DNA of 64,000 nt from Raphanus sativus (lineage: Eukaryota; Streptophyta; Magnoliopsida; Brassicales; Brassicaceae), in the NCBI RefSeq assembly GCF_000801105.2, contig NC_079514.1:32351075-32415074 (forward strand), given 5' to 3'. The notes beneath the pieces were generated by a model. The model searched no databases. It was given only the letters and a program-made list of their open reading frames with translations, and was not told the DNA's origin. Numbering within the stretch: position 1 is the first letter of the stretch; each line of letters opens with the position of its first letter. A program made the position numbers and the translations under genes. Below, piece after piece: positions 34,398 through 46,310 of the stretch.

Positions 34398-36622
34398 TCC
34401 TCCTATATATTAAATGAGAAGTTACTTTCTGCTGACGTATCACTCATACATGCACTCTGAAAAAAATCGTTATAATTTCATTGATCGATGATTTTTAATT
34501 TTTATTTATTTTAATCAAATCTAAATAAGAAAATCCTAGAACTAATCAATGTTAGTTGCCAAACTATTTATATAGTCTTATGCATGATCATCTATATTAT
34601 CAAGTGGTAAAAAATCATGAAAATTCTATATAATACTTCATCATTTCATTTTTCGCTAATAGTCTATTTATAAATTATATGAAGTATGTTTTGAAAAAAA
34701 TTATTAATTAAACTAATATACTATGTTTATTTTTCTGTTATAAACAATCGTAAAAAGATTTATTTTCCTATCTAAGTCATAATATACATATAGTTTTAAT
34801 AAAGAGATTATAATAACTATTAATGCATCATATTATAAATTATTTAAACTTTGTTTTAAATCCTCTGTGATAATTAATATATTTAAAAAATTAAAGTCAT
34901 TTATATTGATTCATTGCTAATGGTGTGTACCAGGTACATAGTAGTATATAATAGTATAAATATTTGGTAATCATTTAATATTTTAAATCATCAATAATGA
35001 TTATTATCCACTTATATATTAATTGAGAAGTTACTTTAGTGACTTCTGCTGACGTGTCACTCATACAAGCACTCTGAGAAAAATCGTTATAATTTCATTG
35101 GTCGATGATTTTCAATTTTAATTTATTTTAATCAAATCTAAAAACAGAAATCTAAAAACCAATTAATGTTAGTTTCCAAACTATTTATATAGTCTTATGC
35201 ATAATCATTTATAGTATCAAGTGGTAACAATTATGGAAATTCTATATAATACTTCATCATTTCATTTTTCGCTAATAGTCTATTTATAAATAATATGAAG
35301 TACGTTTTAAAAAGATTGTTAATTAAACTAATATAATAGGTTTATTTTTCTATTATAAACAATCGTAAAAAGCTTTAGTTTCCTTTATAAGTCATAATAT
35401 ACATATAATTTTAATAAAAATATTATAATAACTATTAATGCATCATATTATAAATTATTTAAATTTTTTTAAATCATCTGTGATGATTAATATATATTTT
35501 TTAAAGAAAAATTAAAGTCATTTATATTGATTCATTGCTAATGGTGTATACCAGATATATAACAGTATATAATTATATATATATTTGGTAATCATTTTAA
35601 TGTTTTAAATCATCAATAATGATTATTATATCATTAATAAGAGTTTACAAATCAATATATAAATATATATAAAAATTTTTATAAAGATTTATAAAACCAT
35701 TCATATGGAAGAATTTCTCATTGTTTATAGGAGTTTACAAAACGTTTATGAAGGTTAATAGGTTCATAATTTATTTAGAATTAAAAACCATCAATAATTA
35801 GAAATAAAACCATTTATTAGGATTTATGAAACTATTTATATGGATTCTAAAACTTCGGAGAAATATAAAATTTAAAATTTGTAAATATTTTATGTATTAT
35901 TTATAATTGTATAGTTTTCTTTCTAAGAGGTTATAAAAATGTTATCGAGTCAGAATTAATTGCAAAATATTATTTTCTTACAGATTTATCATTTTCAATA
36001 ACTTTTTCAAAAATTTCAAAAACAAAAAAAAATGTTTTGCTTTTATCTAAAAGCAAAATAAACACAAAAAATACATCAGTCATAAAACAATCCAAAGAAT
36101 ATTATGAATAAAAGTATAAAACTATATTATGATTTTTTATATTTTTAACTTTTTATTAAATTAATAGAATTCATATATATATAGTTTTGTTTCTTCTAAA
36201 TAATTTTTGTGTGTTTATACTTTAGTTGTAAATGTGGATGTATTTGTCACATGAGTTGATGTTTTGGATTATAATAATTTTTGTGGACTAGAATTTGATT
36301 TACAAACCAATTAAACTATATATATACATATATAGTTTAATTGGTTTATATATATATGTTCTAACAATAATGTTATAAAAATTTAATGAAATATTGTTTT
36401 GTAAAGATGTAAAAAAAATCTAACTAAATACTACATAATCCTATTTAAGAGTTAAAAAAACATTAATAAATAAAATATGTTTATTAATAAATTAGCTACC
36501 AAAAATTTACATTCAGTTTTAAAATATTAAAATATATTATGGTAGGTCGAAAACACAAAATATTATATTATATCAAAATTTTAAAATTATTTGTATCCGC
36601 AAATTTGCAGGCAAACACCTAG
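34398..36622 (+). mobile_element. Helitron-type element with duplicated 5' half
   Basis: The 3' end shows ATCCGCAAATTTGCAGGCAA then ACACCTAG at 36622, followed by T. The 5' end is proposed at TCCTCCTATATATTAAATGA (34398). A second start-like copy, TCCACTTATATATTAATTGA, lies at 35007. The two copies run in parallel for about 600 bp (shared CTGCTGACGTRTCACTCATA and AATCGTTATAATTTCATTG), so this is a partial head-to-tail dimer. A 20-bp perfect palindromic arm pair occurs at 36304-36347. No protein coded. Confidence 0.55.
36304..36347. repeat. 20-bp perfect inverted repeat with 4-base loop
   Basis: AAACCAATTAAACTATATAT, the loop ATAC, and the exact inverse arm. It could form a stable hairpin; it lies inside the 34398-36622 element. 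Confidence 0.85.
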
Positions 36623-37068
36623 TAATTATGTAAAGTTGAAACCTTCCCCTTCCGAATCAGAACAGAGGTGGAGTAAGTATATCTGTTTAAATTTGATTAC
36701 CAAACTAGAAATTTTTTTTTGTCACTGACCAAACTAAATAATTATGCAAAGTTTATACTTTTATATTGAACAGACACATCCATTCCAAAACCAGAAGAGA
36801 GGTTCCCACCATCAGGTAAATCTCAATGAATAACAACACAAGCAAGCATATAAAAATGAGGATAAGATTGAAAAAGAAACCAGTTTATTTCATTGAAAAT
36901 ATATACAATACAAGAAAACGAAGCCAGCTCTCTTCTGGGTGTTCCAGTTTTGTGTTTTTGCCACTGTGCACTCAAAAAGATTCTATTTTGCTACATACTT
37001 TGAATCCGATGACAGATCTTTCTAAAAGCTTTGTAACCAACATTAGAAGAAGAATCTATCTTTTATTC
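36623..37068. other. 3' flank of the WVD2-like gene
   Basis: Holds the presumed 3' untranslated region of the minus-strand gene that stops at 37069. No separate gene recognised. Confidence 0.4.
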
Positions 37069-38226
37069 TCAGAGATTCCTCCTCTGAGTTTTTGTTGGCC
37101 CTTTTGTTTCCCCGACCACATCAGAATTGAAGCAAAGACATAGAAATGGTTTCATTGGTTTCTTATCTGTCTTCTTCTGTACGGAAAAACACAGCTAGTA
37201 TCAGTCTTACATTACTAATAGCAAAATGAGAAATGTTCTCCTTGTTGAAATGGGAATCTTACCTTGGAGTTCTGACGTTGAGTCTTAGTGTTTCCCATCA
37301 AAAGCCTACAACACACAAAAAAAAAGAAAAAGAGTTATACACTTAGGACAAGAACAGCAAATTGACTCGAGAAGAGAAATCAAATCCGTCTTACTTCAAT
37401 AAACTGAATCTCTGACGAACTGGTTTTTCCTTGTTATTCATCAAATTTTCACTGCCAGGATAACATCATAAAACTAATCAGACAGAGTAAAAGTTATTTT
37501 GTAACAACAGAGGACAAGTTTATTAGAGGATAACAACAATCAAAAGCTGCTTTTTATGTACCTTGTTTTCCGTGTGACAACGAGCTCCATTGGTTTGTCT
37601 GGAGCTTCTGATCTATGCAACGATGAGTTCTTGGTTACAGATTTTACCTCTTCTTCAACAGCAGATCTCTCGTTCTCTTCCAGACCATCAAGCACTTCAA
37701 TAACAGCCTGTAAACCATCTTCTTCAATCACGGTGTTAGCTTCCACAACGTCTTCTTCACCACCCAAGACTAACTCTGTTTCACCACTCTGTTCTTCCTT
37801 AACTTCATCCTGATTAGTCAATGTCTCCAAAGTTTTTAGCAACACCTCAACACTTTCCGGCTGTGCTTGTTTTGCTTTCTTAGCTTCAGCTATTCTCTTG
37901 TAGTGAGCGTCAAAGAAAGCTTTCTTCTGAGCAACGGAACCAGGCTGAGAGTATTTCTCTGCTTCATCGACGTACTTTTTGTGCGAGAAACTTGACCACT
38001 TCCCCCATTCAAGATTCTCTGTCGCGAATCTCCCAAAGGAGACTGATTGGCTAAGCGCATGGATCGTATTATCCTGCAACAATCCAACATATTAGAATCT
38101 TAAAATTTTATAAACTTTCTGATGAATCAAATTAATAATAGAGAGGAAAGGAAAGAAGGTAACCTCATGACGTGAAGAAGGAGCTGCGAACGAATGTGAA
38201 TGAAACAGAACTGCAGATTCACCCAT
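37069..38226 (-). CDS. WVD2-like (TPX2-family) microtubule-associated protein
   Basis: Plant TPX2/WVD2-like proteins bind cortical microtubules and influence cell shape; this small member is uncharacterised by what I can see. Five exons (38164-38226, 37562-38073, 37395-37451, 37263-37305, 37069-37176) join to 260 codons. It starts MGESAVLFHSHSF at ATG 38226; the longer upstream reading begins with TTG and is not used. The family block is clear in exon 2: SQSVSFGRFATENLEWGKWS, then SHKKYVDEAEKYSQPGSVAQ and KKAFFDAHYKRIA. An acidic middle follows, and a basic C-terminus containing KPVRQRFSLL and KTQRQ. The classical TPX2 KLxEF-type basic domain is reduced. It likely corresponds to a gene of the At5g40690-At5g40700 area, but I am not certain of the locus. 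Confidence 0.85.
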
Positions 38227-38292
38227 TGCCAATCTTCTCTCAGCTTTAGATAATATTTTCTCTAAATTGTTTTTCTTTTTTCTGTCAGCCAA

Positions 38293-39566
38293 ACGGCTAA
38301 TAGAATTCGAAGTTTTAAGAGCAATTTTAATTTATTTGAGTTTCTTAAGACGATCTGAAAATGTTTGGCTGAAATCTGGGTCCCACAAAGCATAAATAAA
38401 TGAGTTTATATTAGGATTTGGTAGAAAAAAATTAAAAATAAACTGTGCTTAAATTATGAACCTAAGAAGCTTAACAAAAATAAATTGTTTCTGGTATGGT
38501 TGTTGACATGAAGTAGTTCACAACTGAAACCAAAGGTGAAACGAAGTTTTCTGCTGATCATATAATTAAAAAGTAATTTGTTTGCAAAGATAAAAACTAT
38601 GTAATCTTTAAACTGAATTCTGATTTTTAAAATAAAAACTGACAATATTAACGCGTTTCAAATCTATTTTATTTATTTTTATTTGTTGTGATTTTATATT
38701 TAGTTTTATGTTTGCTAATATATTATATATGTATACATATGTTGAATTTGATTAAGGGTCTCGCTGTTTTTCTGCTACCATCCGCAAACGCAGCTTTTCC
38801 GGTTGATATCGGTTGACAGTGTTTTAAAATAATAATATAAATCGCTACAAATTGTTTCGAACCGCTCCGAATCTCTTAAAATAAAAAATGGTTCCAACTA
38901 ACTTTCCGGTTACAGGTGGTTGTAGATGGATAAAAAGTTTAAAAATTAATTTTTAAAAATATTTTAAATTTTAAACTAAGAATTAAAAATTTGAAATATT
39001 ATAAACAAAATTATATGTGCATTTATATATTAATTAAAATTCACAAACAGTATCATAATTGTTTTATAAAAAATTTAAACTAGCTATTCATTAGATTTTT
39101 TAAAAATTAATATACATACATATGTCAATTTATACACATATATAAAATTAAAAAAAAAAGAAATATTCTTTTAAATTTTTAATATAAATTTTCAAAAAGA
39201 AATTATTAAAACTATAACTTTCTTCAACTAATTGAAATAATTATTATTATTAATCATATTATATTAATAATTATTATATTTTATCACAATAGTATGTTTT
39301 ATAATCTTATGATATGTTTATATTGGTAATTTATTATTAAATTGCTACAATATCTCATAATTAATCAGTCACAAACATCCCGCAAAAGTAACAATTTCTA
39401 AACGTTATGCCAGCCATACAAAACGCTAAATAATGTTTGAAATCGCAATCATACGTATCCGTAAACTTCCCCACCTACATTCGCAGCCAATGTGTTTGAA
39501 CCACTCAGACTCTAAGGGTGGGTAGATAACAAATAAAGATTTTGAATGTAAGTACTGGTTAGGTAC
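38293..39566. other. Intergenic with decayed repeats
   Basis: Upstream side of the WVD2-like gene. GC-richer pieces at about 38757-38890 (CTCGCTGTTTTTCTGC, ACCGCTCCGAATC) and 39370-39500 surround an AT-rich core and look like the two ends of a decayed transposon, possibly hAT-type. Borders not fixed. Confidence 0.35.
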
Positions 39567-39570
39567 GAGA

Positions 39571-39990
39571 CATCTCCAATAGTTTGCATTATTTTGTGTA
39601 AACTCAAAATGAGTTTGTATTTTTCTCAATGATTATTTTCATTTTCCGTTCAAATATATTATATCAATACTATTATTGTTAATTTTAAAATAATTGTTAC
39701 TATTTATAAAACTTACAAATTTTACTCAAGAATGATTTTATTTTAATTAATATTTCATTATGTACAAAAGTTTAATTTCTAAAATATACAAGGGTTTATA
39801 TAAACTTATAATTATATTATGAAAGTATTTTTAGGAGTATAAAAATTATAAAACAAAATTACATAAAAAGACATGGGAAGGAACACTATTCAACAAATTC
39901 ATTTTTTTTCCTTCGAATGATGTATCATTGAAAAAGGTTTTTCTTCAATTTTTTTATGACTTCTTTCAAAATAATGCACTATTGGAGATA
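39571..39990. mobile_element. MITE with 24-26 bp terminal inverted repeats
   Basis: The left end CATCTCCAATAGTTTGCATT and right end AATGCACTATTGGAGATA are inverted copies apart from a 2-base gap, and the pairing continues into ATTTTG. Length about 420 bp, AT-rich, non-coding. The target duplication could not be decided, so the superfamily is open. Confidence 0.65.
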
Positions 39991-40103
39991 GTCTACTTTA
40001 GGTTTCCATTTAACATTATTTTTCTGACATAATACATTTTTAAGTGTATTTTAATTTCACTAAAACACAGTATGTTTCACTAAAACACCTATATCTTTCA
40101 GAC

Positions 40104-40879
40104 TTATTCTTAGGTTCACCCCTAGAGTGAACTTAGAGGTTCACCCAACCAATAGGAATCACTTATTTCACAATTGATATATTTTAAAAAAAAGAAACAA
40201 AATATTATCAAGTTATATTATGTTTTTAAAATAAAAAATGTTAAAAATAAATAAAATAGTAATATATGCAAAAAAGTTTAATTTTTTTTTAACTCCGTCA
40301 TCAAAACACTAAACTCTAAACTCGAAACTAAAAATATTAAACACTAAATCTTAAAAATACCAAATCCTTAATCCTAAAAAGAGTTTAGGGGTTAAAATTA
40401 AGAGTCTAGTATTTTAAAGATTTATTGTTTTAGTGTTTTGTATTTTTGATTTAAAATTTAGGATTACTCAAGGGTTTATGATTTACCCAAGGGTTTAGGG
40501 TTTAGAGTTTAGGATTTAGGGTTTAATATTTCGATAATGGCGTTGAAATATCTAATTTTTTTTTGCATATACTAGAGTTTAGGATTTAGGGTTTAGAGTT
40601 TAATATTATCCAATGGTTTAGTGTATACCCAAGGGTTTAGGGTATACTCAAGGGTTTAGGGTTTAGGGTTTTTTTTTGATGATGTTAAAAATATTTTTTT
40701 TATAAATCATTTTTTGTAACTACTATTATTTTTATTTGTTTTTATTTTATTTATTTTAAAAATATAATATAACTTGACAATATTTTATTTCCATTTTTAA
40801 AAGATGTCAATTGTAAAATAAGTGATTCCTATTGGTTGGGTGAACCTCTAGGTTCACTCTAGGGGTGAACCAAGAATAA
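40104..40879. mobile_element. Foldback element containing telomere-like repeats
   Basis: Long inverted ends: the left TTATTCTTAGGTTCACCCC and the right GGGGTGAACCAAGAATAA are complementary apart from one base, and pairing continues through CCAATAGGAATCACTTATTT. The centre is made of CCCTAAA-like phrases on the left and GGGTTTAG phrases on the right (40439-40670), as in Brassicaceae telomere repeats but irregular. No protein. A relative lies in a CLC-A intron at 48857-49762. Confidence 0.75.
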
Positions 40880-42086
40880 CTCTATCTTTCATATTACCTA
40901 TTTTGTTGTGGTTATATGTATAAGCTTTCTTCATGTGTTAGGACTACTTAGGAGTAGGTAATTAAAGTTAATGGTTGTTAAAAGAGGAAGAAGTTAATGT
41001 ATGTAACGATTTATGTACTTTTTTGTTACACCAAAGAAACAACTTTACACTACAAGTAATGTTGTTAGAATACATTTACATTACAACCATCACTGAAAGC
41101 AACCTTTTTTTTCTTCCTTTGACCTTCGCATCTACTGATAAATAAACACAAAATTCTCTGAATTCGAAACTAACAAAAATACAAACAACTAAGAATCCAT
41201 CATCTTCTTATCAGTACGTTTGAAATTTATCGTTTGATTGGTCTGATCCACTTCTTACTAAATGAAATCTTTGAAAGTCTTTTATGGTAGAACTTATTTA
41301 TACACTGAAAATAGTATAGATGTGATATGTGCATTACATTCAAAAATAACGTTAAGAGTTTACTTCTATATATTTTCTATATATTAATCATAGAAGTATA
41401 AAATAAATAACACCAATATTTTATTTTCAAAAATTTTATATATAATTTAATAAATATATACTTGATTATATTTATATTTTCAAAAACTTTATATATAATT
41501 TATATGATTTTACTGCTAATCTATAGTTTGACGTGTAAATTGGCATCAATGCTTCTCAAGAACACTCTTCTTGCTTAAGCACGTCAAACTCTAAAAACCG
41601 TAATCTAAATCTACCCAAGGTAATTTAGTTATATACACCTCACACAATATCTCCCCTGAGATATCGTGATACATACAAATCCCCATTGTTATTCATATCT
41701 CCGAGATATCAGGTTCCAACGATTGCCTCTTCGACACGTCATCATTCAGCTACTTTCTCGCGTCACTGTGTGTTACTCACCGCTCCGCATGTGTAAACCA
41801 CCAACCTTGTTCCTTGCTTCACAAGCACCAATCTTTAGAGCTTTCATTCTCCCCCTTTTTATCTGAATGTGTCACCCTAAGCCACCTGCACATCCAACAA
41901 CATAACAGACCAAACCACACACTCCCAATAGTGATAAACAAGGTGAGAAGGAGAAGATAGATTAGACTATTAAACAGTGCCAAGCACATGGAGGTTCATA
42001 CATCGTTCTGCTTCACATCTAAACCGAAAATAACACACTAGAGAGTCAGACTAGGACAATGCAATACATAACACAATCACTAAAAA
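40880..42086. other. Intergenic, no host gene recognised
   Basis: A less AT-rich part at 41560-42060 adjoins the degenerate transposon gene and may belong to the same element. The 18-mer TAAGCACGTCAAACTCTA at 41576-41593 recurs at 46290-46307. Confidence 0.4.
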
Positions 42087-43413
42087 GAAGCACTCTCATC
42101 AGATTCTTCTTCTCCTCCGTTTTCTCCATCATCCTCACGTGGACCATATTCTTCCCCTGCTTAGGTGCACATACAGATAAAAGAACTTAGATCAAAAAGC
42201 AAGAGTCACAGATCACAAGAAAAGAAAGTGACACTCTTACTCCTCAGACGAACACGAACGTTCTTAAGATCTGCGATGAGACGATCAATGTCTTCAGCAA
42301 GATCAGGATGACTGGAGTCAGCTCATGTTCCTCTTCCAGCCTTTCTGTCTTAAGCACCGCTTTAGGATAACGAATCTCTTCACAATCATTAGGATCCAGT
42401 GGTACGACACCCTGACACATGAGCACTTGCTGAATGAGAGTAGGATAGGTGATCATGCGAGACTCCTTAGTTAGAACCTTCTTTGCCATCGAGAGAATCT
42501 GCTTGTAGACTATCTTCCCAAAGTCAAACCCACGGTGATGATACATCATGTAGATGAACTTGAGTCGTTCATGATTCATTGATGTGTAATTCATGGTGGG
42601 AAGCCAATTTGCGCACACAAGTTTGTAGAGCACTTGGTTGGAAGAGGTGAGAAACTTTGATGCCATGTTCTCCTAACGATTCACCCTTCCACCAGAGAGA
42701 AAGCTACAAACCTTATCAATGTTCTCATCACGCCAGTTTGGGTCATCCTCAGATCCAGGAATACAGTACAGCGAATTGATAAGCCCCGGAGACAGGGTAA
42801 CAACTGACTCTCTGAGATACATTGCCACACCACCATCTCTCTCCTCAGCATCTGGCAGATTAGCAACAAACTCCCGAATCACCGTTGGTTGGAAAGCGTC
42901 GGAGTCAACCACTGTGTAGATAAACCCAGAATGAAACACAGTTTCTCTAACCTCTGCGAGTTTCTTGTTGGTGAGCACCAAGCGCTGTTGTGGCACAAAG
43001 TTTTTGTCTCTGAGGATGCAATACCTACCGCGTGCAGCCATGGTAGCAAAACGAGCTGAGAGGGGATGCTTTGACGGACGAAGATACTCCGGGTTAGCCT
43101 CATACATAGCTTGAAACACAGCTCGACTCTCTTCATACCTTGGCTCTTTTGGGAGAAGAGTCTCTTCGATTGGAACATCTGTGTGATTGTCACCACCGCT
43201 GTCATCGTCAGACACCGAATCTGCGGCAACTTCTGTTGGTTCCGGCGGAGCTGGAGAACGACGACGAACACGCTTCCTACTCCGCCTTGAGGATTCACCG
43301 GGTGTTGGATCATTAACCCATATTGGTTCATCGTTCGACGGAGAGCTCACAGATCGATTCAGGCGAGAACTCCTTCGAGGTGGCTGCATGTTGAGTTTGT
43401 GCAAGAGAAGCAA
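42087..43413 (-). pseudogene. Degenerate plant transposon-associated gene
   Basis: An Arg/Ser/Pro-rich start (QPPRRSSRLNRSVSSPS at about 43389) leads into a globular block with LSARFATMAARGRYCILRDK, TVIREFVANLPDAEERDG and LSPGLINSLYCIP. This resembles the family called putative plant transposon protein, also related to Athila-type ORF1 proteins. An in-frame TAG at 42673-42675 separates it from NQVLYKLVCANWLPTMNYTS and the rest. A frame change near 42310-42330 follows, then an acidic tail exon at about 42087-42160 (GEEYGPREDDGENGGEEESD). It lacks a recognised transposase. The broken reading and family point to a dead mobile-element gene. Confidence 0.55.
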
Positions 43414-45280
43414 AGTGCCTCGACCTTAATGACAACCCTATTAATAAACACACTCAGACATTGGGCCATTAGTAATATATCACAAAAGCCCATAAACTCA
43501 AACATTAGCCCAAAATCGAAGGTAATGAATTCTAATCCAGTCCAGCAATTTCAAATTTAGACCAAGTGTTGAAAACACGCACTTAGAGAGGCAAGAGAAC
43601 CAAGTAGAGACGAGAATTTCGAGCACGATACACGAGCAACAGAAAAGTTTAGTAACCACGAGACACTGTACATTCTGACAAGACACGCAAAGGTGCCCTT
43701 TGTTCAAGAGAAGAACCACTGATATTATCGCTGACTCATAGGTATTCATCAAAAGAATTTGTGAGTAAATCAATGAACTCAACCCAAGTCTGTAGCTATT
43801 TCTCAGCCGAGTAGCTGTCACAGACGAGATTTCCCAAGGACTGTCACTCAAGCTTCAACTCCTTCATAACACTCATCTGTATGGTCTGGAAACATTGCAA
43901 GTATCTTGTGTGTATGCCCCTTCTTCTCAGCACGACCATAATAACCTTTATGTTCACCAAGAGGTCATCTACCATTCTTAATGAAGAACTGATCAAGTCC
44001 AAAGATTAAGTGTTGTGACACCCAACTCCGGCTGGGTTACTTCAAATGGTAGATTATTCCTCTGCCTAGTTAGGACAGTGATCGAATTCAGAGTCAAAGT
44101 GTGATAGCACCCTGCTCCAACACGAGTATCCATCATTCCAGGCCTTCATTTGAGAGAATCATTTTTCTAATTTGTGTGTCACTCATTGTTTATGACGTGT
44201 AGCACACCTTCATTTGAATGACACTCACCTTCACCAATATTTCCTTGTTCAATCCAGACAGTAAGATCTAAACATACACTTGATGTAGAAAAATTAGGTT
44301 TCTTTGAATAAATTTTATAAATATTCAAAAAATAAATAAATAACTTCTGTCCACATATAAATCTTTTATCAAAAAAATAAAATAAAAAAACTTCTATCCA
44401 TATACCTCTCTAGGTTAAGATCTGCGCAATTACGCAACATCACATATAAAAATAATTTTTATATATTATTATTTATTTATGTTCATCTATGTATTATGTA
44501 TATAATTAAATTATAGTAAAGATATACATCAAAAAAATCTCTTGTTTATTTAAGATAATATTTTGGTAGATAAATCAAAATAATCATTTTATTTATTTAA
44601 TAGGGTATATAACTAAATTTCAGTGACATGGAAATAGATATATAGTATATTTTAATATAGATATTTATTATTGAGAATTCATATTCATATGATAAACACA
44701 AAATCTCTAATGTGCAATTTTTTCAATGCAAATTTAAAGATGAAAATATTAGGGTTTCAATACCTTTTTCAATAGAAACTTATAAATTAACATATTTATG
44801 TATATAGTTTAATTTTAAATTATATTATTATATAATATGAATGTCTATTATATGAGATTTTATATTCATACGATCTATGATCATTTGTATCTTATTATTA
44901 CAAAAAGTTAAATCATTAATCACAAAACTTTTGTGTGACACATTTAACGTTTTTAGTAATTTATAGTTATTTTAAAATTCAAATATAACATATTAATTTT
45001 TATTATATGGTTAATGTGATTATTTAATAATATAAAATTAAAAAAAGAGCTAAGTTAAAAAAATTATTATCAAAAATTTATTATTCATAATCATTAGTCA
45101 TATATACTTTAATCATATTAAGTAATTCCGTAGTTTTTATTTAAGAAAAATGCAAGAATATTATTTCGTATACTATTTATCAATTTGATAGTTAATTTAA
45201 TAAAAAGGTAAAATATAAGCTAAGATGGACCAACATATTTTTCTAATAATTCTGAATTTCATTCTCATGGTGAAATGTGG
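43414..45280. other. Intergenic; probable remainder of a dead element, then AT-rich DNA
   Basis: 43414-44270 is less AT-rich and adjoins the transposon-type gene, perhaps its upstream part. From 44280 the DNA is AT-rich with no feature. Confidence 0.35.
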
Positions 45281-45434
45281 TTAGAAAACAATGTTGTAAT
45301 GTTTCTTAGTTAATATATATATAAGGGATATGAGCAAATGGGTTTCTGATTTGGAAGTACCAGATTTGAAAGTGCTGTGGCCTCGTCTAAAATATTCAAA
45401 CAAATTTGGAAAAAAAAAGTTTAGATAAACACAA

Positions 45435-45546
45435 GCAAAAAAAAAGACAAAAGCAAAACAAAAGCAAAATAAAAGCAAAACAAAAGCAAAATATAGTATT
45501 TTAACAATCAAATACAAAATATAGTATTTTAACAATCAAATACTAA
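45435..45546. repeat. AAAAGCAAAAC-type repeats and a 28-bp tandem duplication
   Basis: Several copies of an 11-base CAAAAGCAAAA unit are followed by the phrase AAAATATAGTATTTTAACAA, directly repeated at about 45488 and 45516. Confidence 0.75.
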
Positions 45547-45564
45547 AAATAAATTAGGTTTCCC

Positions 45565-46310
45565 GCGTGTACATGCAGAGACTTGGGTAGGAAATGATCC
45601 TTGTCACAACTGGTACGGGATCATCTGTTTTGAGGGTAGCATCACGATGATAACCTTTATAAAATCCAATCTGACAGGTTTCATATCTCCGAGATTCGCA
45701 GAGCTCAGCTCTCTGACTGAAATTGATCTGGCGCATAACAGACTGACCGAGTGACAGACATCATCCCTCTCGAGCTTCTTATCAAGCTCAAGAATCTTAC
45801 CATTATGGATGTTTCCTATAATGACATGCACGGTAAAATTCCAGGGTTTAGGAAGGATGTTGTATTTGTTGCAGGCAATCCGCAGATTGAGAAGCTTCAT
45901 GTTATCTCGAGACTGTCTTTCGTTTGGATTGGTATTGGGATAGGGCTTCTGGTCGCTGGAGTAATAAGAGTTCTGTATTACTACGTGGTGATGAGGAAGA
46001 AGGGTTCTGATTCGGAGACAGAACCAAAACCGACAATTGAACTAAAAACTCAGGCATCTAGTGTCGTTACAGAGAGAGTTGTAGCTTCTGACGACAATGC
46101 GATTCCCTTTCATATTCTTAGGGACACTCCTACTAGTTTTAGTGACGGTAACTTCATCGGTAAAGATGAGTTTTCAGCTGTGTACAGGGACATACTACCT
46201 GATGAAACTGACATCGCAGTCAAGTGAATGGGAAAAAATGACCCTTTGATTAGTCTAGACACCTTCACATGTGAAGTCAGTATCCTCAGTAAGCACGTCA
46301 AACTCTAGAA
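45565..46310 (+). pseudogene. TMK-like LRR receptor kinase relic
   Basis: Piece of a plasma-membrane receptor kinase of the TMK/BARK1 group, which act in auxin and brassinosteroid signalling. It begins at the conserved ETWVGNDPCHNWYGIICF block, then LRR text NLTGFISPRFAELSSLTEID. A frame change follows near 45740-45755. In the new frame come IIPLELLIKLKNLTIMDVS and GKIPGF, a single membrane helix (IGIGLLVAGVIRVLYYYVV), and the kinase start ILRDTPTSFSDGNFIGKDEF. The glycine loop is degenerate. An in-frame TGA at 46228-46230 follows the catalytic-lysine position (DIAVK), and only about 27 more residues remain. Most LRRs and nearly all of the kinase are missing. Clearly a pseudogene. Confidence 0.8.

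Noticed and set aside
37556..37813. Plus-strand Ser/Thr-rich open frame over the WVD2-like gene
   Set aside because: It is the reverse reading of the acidic Glu-rich exon 2 of the minus-strand gene.
40439..40670. True interstitial telomere array
   Set aside because: The units are irregular and inverted on the two sides of a foldback element, so I treat them as part of that transposon family rather than a chromosome-end remnant.
43498..43851. Minus-strand open frame of 117 codons
   Set aside because: No recognisable domain and low-complexity hydrophobic text; probably a chance frame.
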